NCBI RefSeq assembly: GCF_001457815.1
Contig: NZ_LN898221.1
Span: forward strand, 825,053 to 889,052
Source of the DNA: Vitreoscilla massiliensis
GTDB taxonomy: Bacteria; Pseudomonadota; Gammaproteobacteria; Burkholderiales; Neisseriaceae
Reading direction: 5' to 3'
Length of the DNA: 64,000 bases
The position numbers and the translations under genes are program-made. Position 1 is the first letter of the stretch. Every line of letters starts with the position of its first letter. Positions 7,957-16,174 of this stretch are shown piece after piece. Under the pieces are notes generated by a model. The model worked only from the letters and a program-made list of their open reading frames with translations. It was not told the origin of the DNA and made no database searches.

Positions 7957-9048
7957 ATGTCCATACGCATTCACAATGAGTTTGATAGCTTTATTCCAAA
8001 TCGTTTGAGCACTTTAAGGCATGCAAACAAACTTTCACTTGATGAAATTGCTTTGAAATTAGAAATTTCAAAGCAATCCATTCATCTTTTTGAAACAGGT
8101 CAACGCGAGCCAAGTAAATCACATATTGAACAGTTATCCATTTTATTTGGAGTTAAAACTGATTTTTTTTATAAAACAAAACAGTTAAGTGATATTCCAT
8201 TAGAAAAAGTACATTTTAGAAAATTAAAAAGTACTCCTATTTCTTTAAAAAAAACCACTGTTTCTAAATTAGAGCTAATTAATTTTATAATTGAGAATTT
8301 AGAGAATTATTTAAATCTTCCTAAAATAAATATTCCCTATATTGTAAATGAGCATATTGAAAATATTGCATTACAAGCTCGTGAGCATTGGAAATTAGGA
8401 CTAGGCCCTATTTCTAATGTCACTCTACTTGCTGAAAGCAATGGCGCATTTGTATTAGAAATGACAGATATCGATACAAAAGTTGATGCTCTATCTGTAT
8501 TTAAAGATAACCAACGCCCATTGATATTAAGAAATACTTCTAAAGAATCTCCTTGCCGAAATAGATTCGATATTGTTCATGAGATTGGGCATTTGATTAT
8601 GCATCGATTTATTGAAACTGGAGACAACCTGACAGAAAGCGAAGCAAATTCGTTTAGTGCGGCATTTCTATTGCCAAAAGAGATTATGCTTACTGATTTC
8701 AGTAGGTATATTTTTAGGCGCAGTCAAATCAATTGGGAGTTTCTTTCAGAATTCAAATTAGAATGGAAAGTCAGTAAAGCTGCCATTTTATACCGAGCGC
8801 ACAAATTGAATATTATAAGCGATGCACAGTACAAAAGCGCAGTCATCTCATTAAAACGAAAAGGTGAAGCCATTACAGAAAAAGAAGATTACTTAATCCA
8901 ACAAGAAAAACCTATGTTAATCTCACAGTGTATTGATTTATTAACCCCCGACTTACTAAACCAGCTCCTGAATGATATTTCCATGAATAAATCAGCTTTT
9001 TATGAATTAATAAACAAAGATTATAATCATGTAATTCAATTCAAATAA
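7957..9048 (+). CDS. Xre-family HTH regulator fused to ImmA/IrrE-type zinc metallopeptidase
   Basis: A 363-residue two-domain protein. Residues 15-70 form a helix-turn-helix of the Xre type (LRHANKLSLDEIALKLEISK, ending FETGQREPS). Residues 150-250 form the COG2856/ImmA-IrrE peptidase, with the HEIGH zinc motif at 208-212 and a third-ligand helix TESEANSFSAAFLLP. Known relatives include phage and ICE repressor-cleaving ImmA and antitoxin-like fusions paired with toxins. The gene is AT-rich and starts three bases after the unknown upstream gene. The pair is bounded by the nrd operon and a variant-DUS hairpin, so it looks like an acquired regulatory, toxin-antitoxin or defence cassette. The peptidase substrate is not visible. 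Confidence 0.85.
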   Translation: MSIRIHNEFDSFIPNRLSTLRHANKLSLDEIALKLEISKQSIHLFETGQREPSKSHIEQLSILFGVKTDFFYKTKQLSDIPLEKVHFRKLKSTPISLKKTTVSKLELINFIIENLENYLNLPKINIPYIVNEHIENIALQAREHWKLGLGPISNVTLLAESNGAFVLEMTDIDTKVDALSVFKDNQRPLILRNTSKESPCRNRFDIVHEIGHLIMHRFIETGDNLTESEANSFSAAFLLPKEIMLTDFSRYIFRRSQINWEFLSEFKLEWKVSKAAILYRAHKLNIISDAQYKSAVISLKRKGEAITEKEDYLIQQEKPMLISQCIDLLTPDLLNQLLNDISMNKSAFYELINKDYNHVIQFK

Positions 9049-9053
9049 CATCT

Positions 9054-9080
9054 GTCCTGTAAACCTTACAGGACGCTTTT
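9054..9080 (+). terminator. Terminator built from a variant uptake sequence
   Basis: GTCCTGTAA (9054-9062) and TTACAGGAC (9066-9074) form a 9-bp perfect stem followed by GCTTTTTT. The arms are the local DUS with C-to-A / G-to-T changes on both sides, so base pairing is kept. It should stop transcription after the metallopeptidase gene. Confidence 0.75.
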
Positions 9081-9141
9081 TTACCCATCTCTTACCTAAG
9101 TTATTATCTCTATCTAGCATTCCCAATAGAAACCATACTCA

Positions 9142-9417
9142 ATGAATCACTCCTCCAAAGACCCCCTCCACGGCAAGAAGCTTGCCGATATCTTAGACGA
9201 ATTGCTGGAATACTATGGCGGCTTTGATGGTCTTAGCCGTGAAATCGACATTCGCTGTTTTTGCATAGACCCGAGCGTGAAATCGTCGTTGAAATTCTTG
9301 CGCACCACGCCATGGGCGCGCGAAAAAGTTGAGAGTTTGTATTTGTATGTGTTGCGCCGCCAAGCGCGTGAGCAAGCACGTGAGCAAGCGGCCTTGCAGC
9401 CACCTGAAGCAGAATAA
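9142..9417 (+). CDS. VF530/DUF2132 family small DNA-binding-like protein
   Basis: The 91-residue product carries the family signature almost intact: DPLHGKKLADILDELLEYYG near the start and IDPSVKSSLKFLRTTPWARE in the middle, followed by KVESLYLY. A Vibrio fischeri member (VF530) has a solved helical fold and was described as DNA-binding; biological role is unknown. The C-terminus is a repetitive Arg/Glu/Gln stretch (RRQAREQAREQ) likely to extend the last helix. It stands alone, between the AT-rich cassette and an inverted DUS pair that acts as its terminator. Confidence 0.88.
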   Translation: MNHSSKDPLHGKKLADILDELLEYYGGFDGLSREIDIRCFCIDPSVKSSLKFLRTTPWAREKVESLYLYVLRRQAREQAREQAALQPPEAE

Positions 9418-9438
9418 CACCTCATCGCTATCATCAAT

Positions 9439-9474
9439 GCGGCCTGTAAATCACGTTAAGGATTTACAGGCCGC
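9439..9474. terminator. Inverted DUS pair, terminator of the VF530 gene
   Basis: GCGGCCTGTAAATC (9439-9452) and GATTTACAGGCCGC (9461-9474) form a 14-bp perfect stem. No long T-run follows, so termination may be partial. Confidence 0.7.
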
Positions 9475-9572
9475 ATTAAGTCTGTGCGCGAAGATGTGCA
9501 GACACGTTGTATGCCCCACTACACAACAATCTGCATCACAATATAGATGATTCCAGCTTACAGGCCGCTTTC

Positions 9573-10256
9573 TTACTCCTCATTTAAGCGGCCTGTAATG
9601 CGCATCCACACATAGCACAGAAACAATACCATATTGTTCAGCAGCCATAAGCGCACCCAAGCAAAGCCCAAGCTGGCAATGAGCCAAATGGGATAATGCT
9701 CAAGCAGCAACAGCCTCACATTGTCACGGTCCAAGGCAGCACCAGCGGTCGCATGGAGTAAGTCCCGCACATGCGTGAGCGACATTCCCCAAGCCAAGCC
9801 CGTGAACAACAGCAAGCAGAACACGCCGATTATCATGCCCCACCATGCAGAGCCCAACATGATGCTGTGAAAACCATATTCCATATCATTCTTAAAATCA
9901 GCATCGTGTTTGAGCGCAAACAACCATGCGCGCACACTTGCCGGCGCCTGTTTTAACATCCAGAAGCCTATGCCCACACTCAACAGCAAACTGCCGATAA
10001 ACGCACTCAAGACATAGTAAGAATACAATTGGCTTAAATCACATTGCCCTGAGCGCACCTGCCATCCCAGCAGTCGATTCACGCCTGCAAACACAGTCGT
10101 TTCACACTGCGCATAAGCACACAGCCATGCGATGCCTTGCAGCAGCAGCGTGCCCCATAACCACGGTTTGACGATGTGCCAATGCAGGGTCAGGGTCAGT
10201 CGCTGGGAAACAGACATGGCTTTGGTGGTTTTCAGCGGCAGCTTGGGTTTTATCAT
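9573..10256 (-). CDS. Polytopic membrane protein, tandem paralog A
   Basis: A 227-residue protein with about four hydrophobic helices and no recognised family. It is clearly paralogous to the next gene (10317-11042): both begin MIKPKLP, share GIAWLCAYAQCET / CIAWLCAFVQCET, a W-x(5-6)-C-DLS motif, LKHDADFK / FKHDPDLK, and end in YVWMRITGRL. The start is set at the shared MIKPKLP; longer in-frame starts exist up to 10280. Three shared cysteines and a soluble loop between helices suggest a conserved function, but I cannot name one. The 3' end overlaps an inverted DUS pair (9558-9598), so the tail ITGRL is encoded by the DUS itself. Confidence 0.75.
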   Translation of the reverse strand: MIKPKLPLKTTKAMSVSQRLTLTLHWHIVKPWLWGTLLLQGIAWLCAYAQCETTVFAGVNRLLGWQVRSGQCDLSQLYSYYVLSAFIGSLLLSVGIGFWMLKQAPASVRAWLFALKHDADFKNDMEYGFHSIMLGSAWWGMIIGVFCLLLFTGLAWGMSLTHVRDLLHATAGAALDRDNVRLLLLEHYPIWLIASLGFAWVRLWLLNNMVLFLCYVWMRITGRLNEE

Positions 10257-10316
10257 CGGTATGGTTTGCATCGGAGGCACCTATGCGTGGCTATATGACG
10301 ATATCTTATGAGCAAG

Positions 10317-11042
10317 TTACAGGCCACTTTCATGCGCCTGATGCAAGCGGCCTGTAATGCGCATCCACACATAGCTCAGATAGATTACGACATTGGCAAG
10401 CAACCATAAGCGCAGCAAACCCATGACGATGTGGATGACAAACCAAGTTGGAAAATAATACTCACTCAGCAACAAACCAAGGTTGTGGCTGTCGATGGCT
10501 GCACCTTCGATGTATCCATACCAAGATTTTGGATAATTTAAAGACGCATCAATGCTGGCCATGGTCAAAAGCAGCCACATCATAATGGCCAGCAGCACAG
10601 CCAAGCAGCGCATCACTCCATCCCAGCGTCCCCAACCCGACAACCAACCATCAGAGGCATATTCCAAGTTCCGCTTTAAATCAGGATCGTGTTTGAACCA
10701 AAACAACCATGTGCGCACGGTGGCGGGTGCCACTTTCAGCATCCATATGACGGTGCCCACCCACAACAGCAAGCCCAGCCTGCCAGCGATGAACACTTGG
10801 TAACGCAACAAGTGGCTTAAATCACATAGCCCTGTGTACAGCTGCCAACCCATGAGCCGATTCAAGCACACATGCAGCGCTGTTTCACACTGCACAAAAG
10901 CACACAGCCAAGCGATGCATTGCACCAACACCATGCCCAATAACCATGGCTTGCTTACCCGCCAATGCGTGACCAAAGCCAGAGAGGTGGCCTTAGGTAT
11001 GGTTAGTGTGTGGGGTTTAATGGGCAATTTGGGTTTTATCAT
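10317..11042 (-). CDS. Polytopic membrane protein, tandem paralog B
   Basis: A 241-residue relative of the gene just downstream (see 9573-10256), with the same four-helix layout, N-terminal MIKPKLP, shared cysteine positions (CIAWLCAFVQCET and GLCDLS) and terminal YVWMRITGRL. The copies differ most in the central loop, where this one has a longer segment. The two lie head to tail with about 60 bases between them and no strong ribosome binding site in front of either, so they may be weakly expressed or use a leader I cannot see. A DUS copy sits at the 3' end and contributes the ITGRL coding. Function unknown. Confidence 0.75.
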   Translation of the reverse strand: MIKPKLPIKPHTLTIPKATSLALVTHWRVSKPWLLGMVLVQCIAWLCAFVQCETALHVCLNRLMGWQLYTGLCDLSHLLRYQVFIAGRLGLLLWVGTVIWMLKVAPATVRTWLFWFKHDPDLKRNLEYASDGWLSGWGRWDGVMRCLAVLLAIMMWLLLTMASIDASLNYPKSWYGYIEGAAIDSHNLGLLLSEYYFPTWFVIHIVMGLLRLWLLANVVIYLSYVWMRITGRLHQAHESGL

Positions 11043-11451
11043 CGGTGTGCTCGGTAGCAGGTATCACGGTGTAGCAGCGATATGGCATGGACATGGCTGG
11101 CTTAAAAAGCAAGTTACAGGCCGCATTAAACTTAAACAAGAGCACTGCCCAAGCACACGACCAACAATAAGTTTGATTCTTCCTGAGCCTCATCCTCTGC
11201 AGCACAGGCTTATCTTATTGTGTACGGTCGCGGCAGCAGCCACACCCAATACCACAAACTGTTGTTTATTCAACACATTAATAACATCATCTGCACACCT
11301 ACCAGCGCTGAAAACCCAGCCAGATGGGCCTGACATTTCTAGGTTAAACAGTTTATAAAGTTTCCAACTCTAAATTGATTTGCATCAAACCTTGACCATT
11401 TCAGATGCATCAAAATACAGCGTTTCCACAAATAAATCATGAGGATATAAA
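11043..11451. other. Intergenic region upstream of the protoglobin gene
   Basis: No coding sequence is supported here. It holds a single DUS near 11116 (TTACAGGCCGC) and, close to its right end, a perfect FNR-type site and a plausible -10 region (AAAATA near 11412) for the protoglobin gene. Confidence 0.6.
11375..11388 (+). promoter_or_regulatory. FNR-type binding site upstream of protoglobin
   Basis: TTGATTTGCATCAA is an exact match to the FNR consensus TTGAT-N4-ATCAA. Its centre (11381/11382) lies 70 bases before the ATG; a class II promoter with the site at -41.5 would start transcription near 11423, leaving a leader of about 29 bases. This implies oxygen-responsive control of the heme protein gene. 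Confidence 0.75.
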
Positions 11452-12003
11452 ATGCAATTGCTCGTTAATCCAGCCAGCGATGCCGATTTTGCAGAGTTTC
11501 TCGGTCACAATGGTTTGGCCAATGATAATGTGGCCTGTTTGAAGGCCTTGGCGCCGTTGGTGGCACCGCACATCCCTGCTTTAACCGAGTCTTTCTACGA
11601 ACGCATTTTGGCTTCTGATGCGATGAGTCCGTTCGTAGAGGGACGCGTCGATACTTTAAAGCAAACCCACATGCGTTGGATGAACATGTTGTTCAGCGGG
11701 CCGTTTGACGCCGAATTCGTCAAAATACACCAACACATCGGTGAAGTGCACTTGCGCCAAAAAATTCCGCCCTTGTTTGTGTCGGCCAGCGTCGCCTTTT
11801 TGCGTGCGGAAATGCCAAAATTATTTACACCTGAATTATTGGCCAATGTCCCACAATACGATTACGCCTTTTGTACCTCAGCGCTGCTGCGCGTATTGGA
11901 CACGTGCCAATACCTGATAGACTGCACCTATTACAAAGCCTTGATGGAATTGCTCGGCATCTCGCCACAATTGTTCCTGCGCTTGATGACCACCACCAAG
12001 TAA
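11452..12003 (+). CDS. Single-domain protoglobin (globin-coupled-sensor globin without output domain)
   Basis: The 183-residue protein matches the protoglobin / globin-coupled-sensor heme domain: helices with LAPLVAPHIPALTESFYERI, the conserved Trp76 (THMRWMNMLFSGPFD), and the F-helix signature KIHQHIGEVHLRQKIPPLFV, in which His100 is the predicted proximal heme ligand. Length fits the globin alone; there is no GGDEF, methyl-accepting or kinase output. Such free-standing globins bind O2, NO or CO and may act in gas scavenging or redox chemistry. The start ATG follows GAGGAT. A perfect FNR box upstream and a DUS-pair terminator downstream make it a stand-alone, probably anaerobically regulated unit. 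Confidence 0.88.
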   Translation: MQLLVNPASDADFAEFLGHNGLANDNVACLKALAPLVAPHIPALTESFYERILASDAMSPFVEGRVDTLKQTHMRWMNMLFSGPFDAEFVKIHQHIGEVHLRQKIPPLFVSASVAFLRAEMPKLFTPELLANVPQYDYAFCTSALLRVLDTCQYLIDCTYYKALMELLGISPQLFLRLMTTTK

Positions 12004-12030
12004 ACCTGCGCTTGCAGTGTTAAGCCATAA

Positions 12031-12062
12031 AAAGCGGCCTGTAAACATTTACAGGCCGCTTT
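12031..12062. terminator. Inverted DUS pair, shared terminator
   Basis: AAAGCGGCCTGTAAA-CAT-TTTACAGGCCGCTTT is a 15-bp perfect stem with a 3-base loop between the convergent protoglobin and MFS genes; it can serve both strands. Confidence 0.85.
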
Positions 12063-12082
12063 ATTCATGTGCATTCGTATTG

Positions 12083-13348
12083 TTAAGCGGTGGCCTTGCC
12101 TATCTTCATTTGTGTCAATGCCATGGCGGCGATGCACAAGATGGCAGTCAGAGCGACGATGGCGAGCCAACCGCCGTTAATCCAAAACCAGCCGCCTATC
12201 GAGCCTATGCTGCTGGAGCCCAAATAGTAAAACAGCAAATACAAGGAAGAAGCGTGGCCTTTGGTGGTTTTGGCTTCGGCGCCAACCAAGCTGCTGGCAA
12301 TAGAATGGGTGACAAAGAAGCCAAACGTTACCATGGCGATGCCGACGATGATGGCGGGCAAATTGCTCATTAAGGTAATCAACACGCCCAGCAACATCAA
12401 CACAAAACCAAACATCAATATTTGTTTTTGGCCAAAGCGCTTGCCCATGCTGCCGGCGGTAGACGACGCCACCATGCCGATGTTGTAACACAAGAACAGC
12501 CATGAGATTTGCGTAGGACTCAGGGCAAACGGCTCGCCCGACAAGCGGAAAGTCATGTAATTAAACGTGGTGACAAAAATACTGCACAATAAGAAACCCA
12601 AACCATACAGCGTTAACAAGCGACGGTTTTGAAGGTGTTGTCCCCATGCGCGCAGATGAAACGACATTTGAAAGTGTTTTTGGGCGACAAAGTTTTGCGA
12701 GGCTGGCAACAAGACCAAGAAGCCCAAACTTGAAGCCAAGCACAATACGCCCAAGGTCAACATCGCGGTTTGCCATGAGAAATACTCCAGCAACATGCCC
12801 ATGCCAACACGGCCCATCATGCCGCCGAAGGCATTACCGGCAATCAATACCCCCATTGCCTTGCCCAAATCATCGGGATGGATTTCTTCCGCCACCCAAG
12901 CCATGGCCACGGCAGGCACGCCACCCAATACAAAACCTTCTAAGGCGCGGATGACGATTAAAGTATTCCAATCGTGGGTCAAGGCGGTGGCGATGTTCAA
13001 AATCGAGGCGATGAACATGGACACAAACATCAATTTCTTGCGCCCCAATACCTGTGAAAACGCGCTTGATAACACGATGGACACGGCCAAAAAACCAGTG
13101 GTCAACGATAAAGCCAGCGCGCTGTTGGCAGGGCTGATGTTGAAACTGCTGGTGAATTGTGGCAACAGCGGTTGCACACAGTAAATCATTGAAAAGCTGG
13201 CAAAGCCAAGCAAGAACAAGGCGATGCGCGCCTTGGTGTAAGTCGGGGTACCGATGCGTGTCCATTTGGGTGCGGCTATGCTGCCCGTGGTTTGGTTTAA
13301 GGTTTTGCGGTCGGCAGCGCCGACGGTGGTAGAAGCCATTTTAAACAT
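12083..13348 (-). CDS. MFS transporter, YnfM-like
   Basis: A 421-residue major facilitator with 12 predicted membrane helices. After a polar N-terminal extension of about 40 residues comes ARIALFLLGFASFSMIYCVQ, then the MFS loop motif ASQVLGRKK-type (SQVLGRKKLMF) between helices 2 and 3 and ALEGFVLGGVPAVAMAWV in helix 4. This resembles E. coli YnfM, a putative drug/metabolite exporter of unknown substrate. It is divergent from a LysR-type gene exactly as ynfM is from ynfL, which supports the assignment and implies control by that regulator. The start may be the ATG at 13348 or the one three codons later; neither has a strong ribosome binding site. Confidence 0.85.
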   Translation of the reverse strand: MFKMASTTVGAADRKTLNQTTGSIAAPKWTRIGTPTYTKARIALFLLGFASFSMIYCVQPLLPQFTSSFNISPANSALALSLTTGFLAVSIVLSSAFSQVLGRKKLMFVSMFIASILNIATALTHDWNTLIVIRALEGFVLGGVPAVAMAWVAEEIHPDDLGKAMGVLIAGNAFGGMMGRVGMGMLLEYFSWQTAMLTLGVLCLASSLGFLVLLPASQNFVAQKHFQMSFHLRAWGQHLQNRRLLTLYGLGFLLCSIFVTTFNYMTFRLSGEPFALSPTQISWLFLCYNIGMVASSTAGSMGKRFGQKQILMFGFVLMLLGVLITLMSNLPAIIVGIAMVTFGFFVTHSIASSLVGAEAKTTKGHASSLYLLFYYLGSSSIGSIGGWFWINGGWLAIVALTAILCIAAMALTQMKIGKATA

Positions 13349-13461
13349 CCGAATGCCGCAACAAGCGGCCTATCAACATGGTGTTTACGATAGCAATTCG
13401 GGTGATATATGTCTAATATATAGATATTGAATAGTTGATACTTTTTATATATAGGACTCAA

Positions 13462-14367
13462 ATGGAATTGCGACACATACGCTATTTTTTGGTGGTGGCA
13501 GAGGAACAAAACTTCACCCGCGCTGCTGCCCGTTTGGGCATCAGCCAGCCGCCGCTGTCGATGCAAATCAAGCAATTAGAGCAGGAAATAGGCGCGGAAT
13601 TGTTTTACCGCACCACCAATGGCGCCGAGCTCACCGCCGCCGGCAGCGCGTTTTATCAAGCGGTGAAACCGATAGAGCAGCGTTTACAGGCCGCTGTGAC
13701 CACCACCCAAGAAGTCGCCAATGGCTCGCTCGGTACGCTGCGCTTGGGCTATACCGGCACGGCCATGCTCCATCCCTTGCTGCGGCGGGTGATACGTTTG
13801 TTTCAGCAACAATACCCCAACATCCAATTGCAATTATCGGAAGCCAATTCCTTGATTTTAATGGAGCGTTTGCAACGCGATGAGCTCGACATCGCCGTGG
13901 TGCGCCCGCCGCAAACCACCCCGCCCGATTTGAACATGCAAATCTTGCTCACCGAAATCATGGTGGCCGCGCTACCGACCGAACACCCTTGCCAAGCGAT
14001 GACGGAAATTCCCCTGGGTTTGCTGCAACACGACATGTTCATTGTCTCCCCCGCCACCGTCAGCTCAGGGCTGTTTGATGCCATACGCGAAGCCTGTTTT
14101 GCGCATGGCTTTGAACCGAAGATGTGGCAAAATGCCCCGCAAATCGTGTCCATCTTGTCGCTGGTGGCGGCCAATTTGGGCGTGACTTTGGTGCCAGAAT
14201 CGGCAAAGCAATTGCAAATCAGCGGCTTGCGCTACCGCAGCATCAGCGCGCCGACGCCGACCGTCGACATGGCCTTGGCCTATCCCAAGCTCACCCATTC
14301 ACAAGCGGCGATTAATTTTTCCAGTTTGATACATACCCTATTAAAGCGGCCTGTAAACCCTGATTGA
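13462..14367 (+). CDS. LysR-type transcriptional regulator (YnfL-like)
   Basis: A 301-residue LTTR: winged HTH at residues 1-60 (MELRHIRYFLVVAEEQNFTR, then AAARLGISQPPLSMQIKQLE), followed by a periplasmic-binding-fold effector domain. The start at 13462 is the family's usual MELRHIRYF and lies after AGGACTCAA. It faces the MFS gene across about 110 bases that contain AT-rich dyads (ATATATGTCTAATATATAGATAT region, 13404-13426) suitable for LysR binding. A DUS is embedded at 13684 and a second one forms the last codons, so the C-terminus reads KRPVNPD. The inducer is unknown; by position it should regulate the divergent transporter. Confidence 0.93.
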   Translation: MELRHIRYFLVVAEEQNFTRAAARLGISQPPLSMQIKQLEQEIGAELFYRTTNGAELTAAGSAFYQAVKPIEQRLQAAVTTTQEVANGSLGTLRLGYTGTAMLHPLLRRVIRLFQQQYPNIQLQLSEANSLILMERLQRDELDIAVVRPPQTTPPDLNMQILLTEIMVAALPTEHPCQAMTEIPLGLLQHDMFIVSPATVSSGLFDAIREACFAHGFEPKMWQNAPQIVSILSLVAANLGVTLVPESAKQLQISGLRYRSISAPTPTVDMALAYPKLTHSQAAINFSSLIHTLLKRPVNPD

Positions 14368-14507
14368 GTCGCTGCTATTGGCTCACAAAACAAACAGATA
14401 CCGCACATGACAGCCGTGCCACGAGACTCGGCCCATGCATGCTGCAACACAGTATTGCCATTTTTGGGGCTACAAATCTTGCAACCAAGCGCGTATAGTG
14501 GTCGCCA

Positions 14508-14624
14508 TCTTCAGGGCGGGGTGTAATTCCCCACCGGTGGTAAGCCTCACAGCAAGCCCACGAGCCTTTATGGCAGATTTGGTGTAAATCCAAAGCCGAC
14601 GGTCACAGTCCGGATGAAAGAAGA
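14508..14624 (+). ncRNA. FMN riboswitch (RFN element)
   Basis: The conserved RFN blocks are present in order: TCAGGGCGGGGTGTAATTCC, CCACCGGTGGTAA, AGCCCACGAGC, GGTGTAAATCC, AAAGCCGACGGTCACAGTC and CGGATGAAAGAAGA, with the closing helix formed by ATCTTC and GAAGA. It lies in the leader of ribB, as in many proteobacteria, where FMN binding lowers expression of riboflavin synthesis. A hairpin CTTTTTGCG/CGCAAAAAG (14636-14655) follows and may be the expression platform, though it lacks a T-run, which points to control of translation more than termination. Confidence 0.97.
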
Positions 14625-14712
14625 CACACAACAGGCTTTTTGCGTGCGCAAAAAGTCTCGCTGTGCATTTCTTGGCTCTGAAATGTTTTTTCAACTTAAC
14701 GAAAGCATTTCA

Positions 14713-15396
14713 ATGACTGATTTGTATCAAAACGCCTCAGCACACGCTGTTGCCAACCCTAACCAACACACCATTCCCACCCACATGCCCGCAGCCATCG
14801 CGCGCGCCATCGCCGCCATACAAGCTGGCACACCGGTGATTTTGCTCGACGACCACGACCGCGAAGACGAAGCCGATTTGATCATTGCCGCCGAAACCTT
14901 AAGCGTGCCAGTGATGGCGCAAATGATACGCGACGGCAGCGGCATTGTTTGTTTGTGCCTGAGCAATGCCCTCGCCGACCATTTGGCCTTGGCTCCGATG
15001 GTGGCAGACAACCACAGCCGTTTCAGCACCGCGTTTACCGTGTCCATAGAGGCCAAAACCGGCGTCACCACCGATGTATCGGCGCAAGACCGCGTCACCA
15101 CCATCCAAGCGGCCATCGCCGCCGATGCCAAGCGCGGCGATGTGGTCAGCCCCGGCCATGTGTTCCCACTGCGCGCCCGCGATGGCGGCGTGTTAGAACG
15201 CGGCGGCCACACCGAAGGCTCGGTGGATTTGGCGCTGTTGGCAGGTTTTCCCGCCGCGGCGGTATTGTGCGAATTGATGAACCCAGACGGCACCATGATG
15301 CGCGGCGCGCAATTGCACGCTTATGCCCAAGCGCACCAATTGCCTATGCTCAGCATCGCCGAGTTAAAACAATACCGATTGCGCAGTCGCAATTAG
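14713..15396 (+). CDS. ribB: 3,4-dihydroxy-2-butanone 4-phosphate synthase
   Basis: RibB converts ribulose 5-phosphate to dihydroxybutanone phosphate and formate in riboflavin synthesis. The 227-residue product contains the acidic loop DDHDREDEADLIIAAE, RDGSGIVCLCLS, the SIEAKTGVTTDVSAQDRVTT block and the catalytic-site GHVFPLRARDGGVLERGGHT. It has the length of a stand-alone RibB, with no RibA (GTP cyclohydrolase) domain. The ATG at 14713 gives the normal N-terminus; an in-frame ATG at 14614 lies inside the riboswitch and is rejected. Expression is under the FMN riboswitch just upstream. Confidence 0.96.
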   Translation: MTDLYQNASAHAVANPNQHTIPTHMPAAIARAIAAIQAGTPVILLDDHDREDEADLIIAAETLSVPVMAQMIRDGSGIVCLCLSNALADHLALAPMVADNHSRFSTAFTVSIEAKTGVTTDVSAQDRVTTIQAAIAADAKRGDVVSPGHVFPLRARDGGVLERGGHTEGSVDLALLAGFPAAAVLCELMNPDGTMMRGAQLHAYAQAHQLPMLSIAELKQYRLRSRN

Positions 15397-15460
15397 GCTG
15401 AACGTAAGCCATTGCGGATGTTTAAGGCTGTATTGTTGTTTTAGATGCTCGCCTTAATAG

Positions 15461-15502
15461 CAAGCGGCCTGTAAACCCTTGTTTAGGTTTACAGGCCGCT
15501 TG
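15461..15502. terminator. Inverted DUS pair, shared terminator
   Basis: CAAGCGGCCTGTAAACC and GGTTTACAGGCCGCTTG form a 17-bp perfect stem with a loop of about 8 bases between convergent ribB and the DUF3817 gene. Confidence 0.8.
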
Positions 15503-15521
15503 TATGTTTCTATGACAACTA

Positions 15522-15812
15522 TCAGGCTTGCACAGGCTCGCGCTGCTTGAGTTTGGCATCAAACACAAACGGGCCAAACGGCAAAATGGCCGCCAACAAA
15601 CCCATCACAAACACCGATAACGGCCATTTGTTGACATGGCAGCTGACAAACAACACCACCAAAAACAGCAAGAACAACACCCCATGCGCCATGCCCATAG
15701 GCGGTATCAAGCTGGCATTTTCAAACACATATTTCATCGGCATCGCCACAAACAGCAATAACAAAAACGAAATGCCTTCCAAAAAACCGACCACGCGCAA
15801 TAATTTATGCAT
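15522..15812 (-). CDS. DUF3817 small integral membrane protein
   Basis: A 96-residue protein with three hydrophobic helices and the DUF3817 hallmarks: RVVGFLEGISFLLLLFVAMP in helix 1, MKYVFENASLIPPMGMAHGV in the first loop, where the Met-x-x-x-His is conserved, and a C-terminal LPFGPFVFDAKL. Family function is unknown; members are widespread small inner-membrane proteins. Monocistronic, with the shared DUS-pair terminator at its 3' side. Confidence 0.88.
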   Translation of the reverse strand: MHKLLRVVGFLEGISFLLLLFVAMPMKYVFENASLIPPMGMAHGVLFLLFLVVLFVSCHVNKWPLSVFVMGLLAAILPFGPFVFDAKLKQREPVQA

Positions 15813-16174
15813 ATTTCATTCCCAGCAAGTCCAAATTAAGTCCATGATTATAGTTGATAATAGATTTAAATGCCGTTTAAATTCAACAAATGCCGCGATA
15901 TTTCATGTTTTTCATCATCAAAACACACAGTGTGCCATGCCTAAGAAGCATGTACCGACTTGAAACATGACAACAAACATAGACGACACGCAGACAGCCA
16001 CACACATGAACCATGTTTAAGAAACCGCTACTGTTCTGATGGCAAATGCGCACTAAGGCAGCAAAGACCACATGATGTGTTGCCCATACCGCACAGACAT
16101 TTGCACAGCTGCACACATAACCAAGCGGCCTGTAAACCTCTAACAGTGTTTACAGGCCGCTTGTTACAAGCCAA
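15813..16174. other. Intergenic region between DUF3817 and nadC genes
   Basis: No coding sequence is supported. The only structured element is the inverted DUS pair at 16122-16163 (17-bp class stem), which terminates nadC from the right. Confidence 0.6.
16122..16163. terminator. Inverted DUS pair, nadC terminator
   Basis: CAAGCGGCCTGTAAAC and GTTTACAGGCCGCTTG pair perfectly; the element lies 11 bases beyond the nadC stop codon. Confidence 0.75.

Noticed and set aside
14636..14655. Intrinsic terminator after the FMN riboswitch
   Set aside because: The CTTTTTGCG/CGCAAAAAG hairpin has no following T-run, so I list it only as a possible expression platform.
14614..14712. Upstream extension of ribB
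   Set aside because: Its start codon lies in the conserved core of the FMN riboswitch, and the extra residues do not match RibB.
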